Below, one piece after another: positions 62,561 through 64,000 of a stretch of DNA of 64,000 nt. The position numbers and the translations under genes were made by a program. The first letter of the stretch is position 1. Every line of letters starts with the position of its first letter. The DNA lies in the NCBI RefSeq assembly GCF_008011855.1, contig NZ_VOUX01000005.1, forward strand, positions 62,001-126,000, written 5' to 3'. The notes beneath the pieces are model-generated. The model was not told where the DNA came from, searched no databases, and was given only the letters and a program-made list of their open reading frames with translations. Origin of the DNA: Serratia bockelmannii (GTDB taxonomy: Bacteria > Pseudomonadota > Gammaproteobacteria > Enterobacterales > Enterobacteriaceae).

Positions 62561-62698
62561 ATGACTGAACACAAACGACTCGGTGTCATCGAGAAAACGC
62601 TACTGATCGCCTTTGCCGGCCTGCTGGTGTATTTCGCGGCCACTGGCGCATTGTCATTGTCGGGTCTCGATCATCATTGGCCTTATCCTTCGCGATAG
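62561..62698 (+). CDS. Small single-pass membrane protein (45 aa)
   Basis: MTEHKRLGVIEKTLLIAFAGLLVYFAATGALSLSGLDHHWPYPSR, with one membrane helix (LLIAFAGLLVYFAATGAL). The ATG at 62561 has AAGGAG exactly 7 bases upstream; ATG 62555 overlaps that site too closely. Basic N terminus suggests the N end stays inside. No family recognised. Confidence 0.55.
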   Translation: MTEHKRLGVIEKTLLIAFAGLLVYFAATGALSLSGLDHHWPYPSR

Positions 62699-62762
62699 GC
62701 AGGCACCTGCACCAGGGAAAATTCAGCACCGCTTATAACAAACAGAACGACTTTTCTGCTTA

Positions 62763-63974
62763 TCACCCTGCATTATGCCGCCTGCTGAGAAAAGCCAGCG
62801 CTAACAGCGCCCCTAACAGGGCCGCCGCCAGCACCAGCCACGCCGGCGCCACCCAACCGGCTGCGGCCACGATGGCGCTCAGCGCGACCGGGCCGATCAC
62901 CTGGCCGAGATAGTTCCCTTGCATCACCAGCCCCAGGCTCAGCGGCAACAGCTTGGGCTCCGGCGTCGCCGCCGGCGTGGCGGCCAGAATGGTGGCGGGC
63001 AGCATGCCAGCGATGGCGCAGAACAGGAAACACAGTGGGATCAGCAGGCCGTTGGGCGTCATCGGCAGGAAAATGCCGATGCCGAAGATGCCGATGACCA
63101 GGCTGGTGGCCGCGAGCAGGCTACCGGCCCGCAGACCGCGCGACAGCAAGAACCCGGCGGCGAGGTTGCCGATGATGTTCGCCGCCACCGCCGCTGCGCT
63201 GATGCCGCCGGCGGCCGCCAGCGACAGGCCGATGCGCTGCATCAGGAAGATCGGCAGAAAGGTCATCACCGAGAAAAACTGCAGGTTGTAAGTGGCGAAC
63301 ATCAGCGCCAGCAACAGCGGTTGGCGTGCCCGCAGCATCGCGCCCAGCGCATGCCGCAGCTGCAACGGCGGAACGTGCGTCTTGGCGGCGCGTCGGGGCG
63401 TGGTCAGCGGCAGCAGCAGGGCGGCCAGCAGCGTCAACGCCGCACCGGCCTGCCAACTCTGTTGCCAGCCGGCGAGATGGGGGCCGAAAAACAATGAAAT
63501 GGCGATGCCCGCCGGCATGAAGGTGCTCCAGATGCCGAACACCAGGCTGCGCTGCGCCGGGGCGACGATGCGGTTCAGCACCGCCGGCGAGGCGACCACC
63601 ACGATCACGAAGCCGAGGCCTTCGACAAAGCGGCTGACGATCAATCCGTTGAAGTCGTGCAGCGTGGCGCCGGTAAAGCTGGCGGCGCTGACGATCAGTA
63701 ACCCCGCCGCCAGCAGGCGCCGATCGCCCCAGCGGCGCACCAGCAGCCCGGCGGCGATGCCGCCGAACACCCCGACGAAAGGAAAGGCCGAGATGACCCA
63801 GCTCAGCGTTTCGAGCGAACGGCCGAATTCGGCCTGCAGCGCCGGTAGCGCGATGGTGGCCTTACCTACGTGCAGCGCCGCGGCGATGCCGGCGAACAGC
63901 ACGTTGATGACGGCTAGCCAGGGCGTAGCGGCGGGAAGGACGCGGTCGATGGCGTCCGGTTTAATCGCGGTCAT
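62763..63974 (-). CDS. MFS transporter (CynX-like)
   Basis: 403 aa, 12 hydrophobic segments. First: PWLAVINVLFAGIAAALHVG; the loop 2-3 motif region reads GLLVRRWGDRRLLAAGLL, the usual G-x-x-x-D/R-x-G-R-R type. The second half starts after the basic loop TTPRRAAKTHVPPLQLRHALG. Resembles cyanate-transporter-like or drug-efflux MFS proteins; substrate unknown. Complete in the window. Confidence 0.88.
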   Translation of the reverse strand: MTAIKPDAIDRVLPAATPWLAVINVLFAGIAAALHVGKATIALPALQAEFGRSLETLSWVISAFPFVGVFGGIAAGLLVRRWGDRRLLAAGLLIVSAASFTGATLHDFNGLIVSRFVEGLGFVIVVVASPAVLNRIVAPAQRSLVFGIWSTFMPAGIAISLFFGPHLAGWQQSWQAGAALTLLAALLLPLTTPRRAAKTHVPPLQLRHALGAMLRARQPLLLALMFATYNLQFFSVMTFLPIFLMQRIGLSLAAAGGISAAAVAANIIGNLAAGFLLSRGLRAGSLLAATSLVIGIFGIGIFLPMTPNGLLIPLCFLFCAIAGMLPATILAATPAATPEPKLLPLSLGLVMQGNYLGQVIGPVALSAIVAAAGWVAPAWLVLAAALLGALLALAFLSRRHNAG

Positions 63975-64000
63975 AACACTCTCCAGAGGCGGTAACGCCC

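Overview
The window is a GC-rich enterobacterial chromosome segment. Protein sequences and gene order match the E. coli hemA-prs and mfd-potABCD-phoPQ-purB-icd regions, but with a Yersiniaceae flavour, most likely Serratia (S. marcescens-like). This assignment comes from recalled family sequences and synteny, not from a search. There are no rRNA genes, no tRNA genes that I can see, no CRISPR array and no intact insertion sequence.

Layout. 1-13.1 kb: the end of a SulP transporter, pth, ychH, prs-ispE-lolB on the minus strand, the hemA-prfA-prmC-sirB2-sirB1-kdsA operon on the plus strand, and dauA. 13.3-15.1 kb: a UPF0303/DUF336 protein and a membrane diguanylate cyclase. 15.1-24 kb: mfd, lolCDE, nagK, cobB. 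24-32 kb: the spermidine/putrescine genes potABC and potD, split by a sugar PTS locus (RpiR regulator, GH4 phospho-glycosidase, EIICB). 32.3-33.5 kb: pepT. 33.8-37.6 kb: an accessory block with a phage-type fibre protein carrying an S74 self-processing chaperone domain, a colicin/S-pyocin-like bacteriocin split over two frames at an A-AAA-AAG heptamer, and a putative immunity gene, preceded by a LexA-like box. 37.9-42.3 kb: an Ldh2-family dehydrogenase, roxA, phoQ, phoP. 42.7-47.4 kb: ADP-ribosylglycohydrolase, GntR/UTRA regulator, MocR-type regulator and two GNAT acetyltransferases. 47.5-55.8 kb: purB, hflD, an inserted kup, mnmA, nudJ, an LprI-like protein, rluE and icd. 55.8-57.2 kb: a 1.4-kb insertion at the 3' end of icd with an HNH endonuclease gene, bounded by a duplicated icd end. 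57.2-64 kb: uspF, small lipoproteins (one a free-standing TolA C-terminal domain), acetyltransferases, small membrane proteins, an AI-2E-family permease and an MFS transporter.

How it works together. The backbone is housekeeping: haem precursor and release-factor genes, LPS (kdsA), isoprenoid (ispE), PRPP (prs), lipoprotein sorting (lolB, lolCDE), transcription-coupled repair (mfd), polyamine uptake, Mg2+/peptide sensing (phoPQ), purine synthesis, tRNA thiolation and the TCA cycle. Accessory genes sit in the joints between conserved operons: between pepT and roxA, potC and potD, phoP and purB, hflD and mnmA, and at icd.

Most notable are (1) the possibly SOS-controlled fibre/bacteriocin/immunity block with its candidate frameshift site, (2) the small icd-targeted island with a likely defence nuclease and no integrase, and (3) a secreted TolA-III-like lipoprotein that could influence Tol-dependent bacteriocins or phages.
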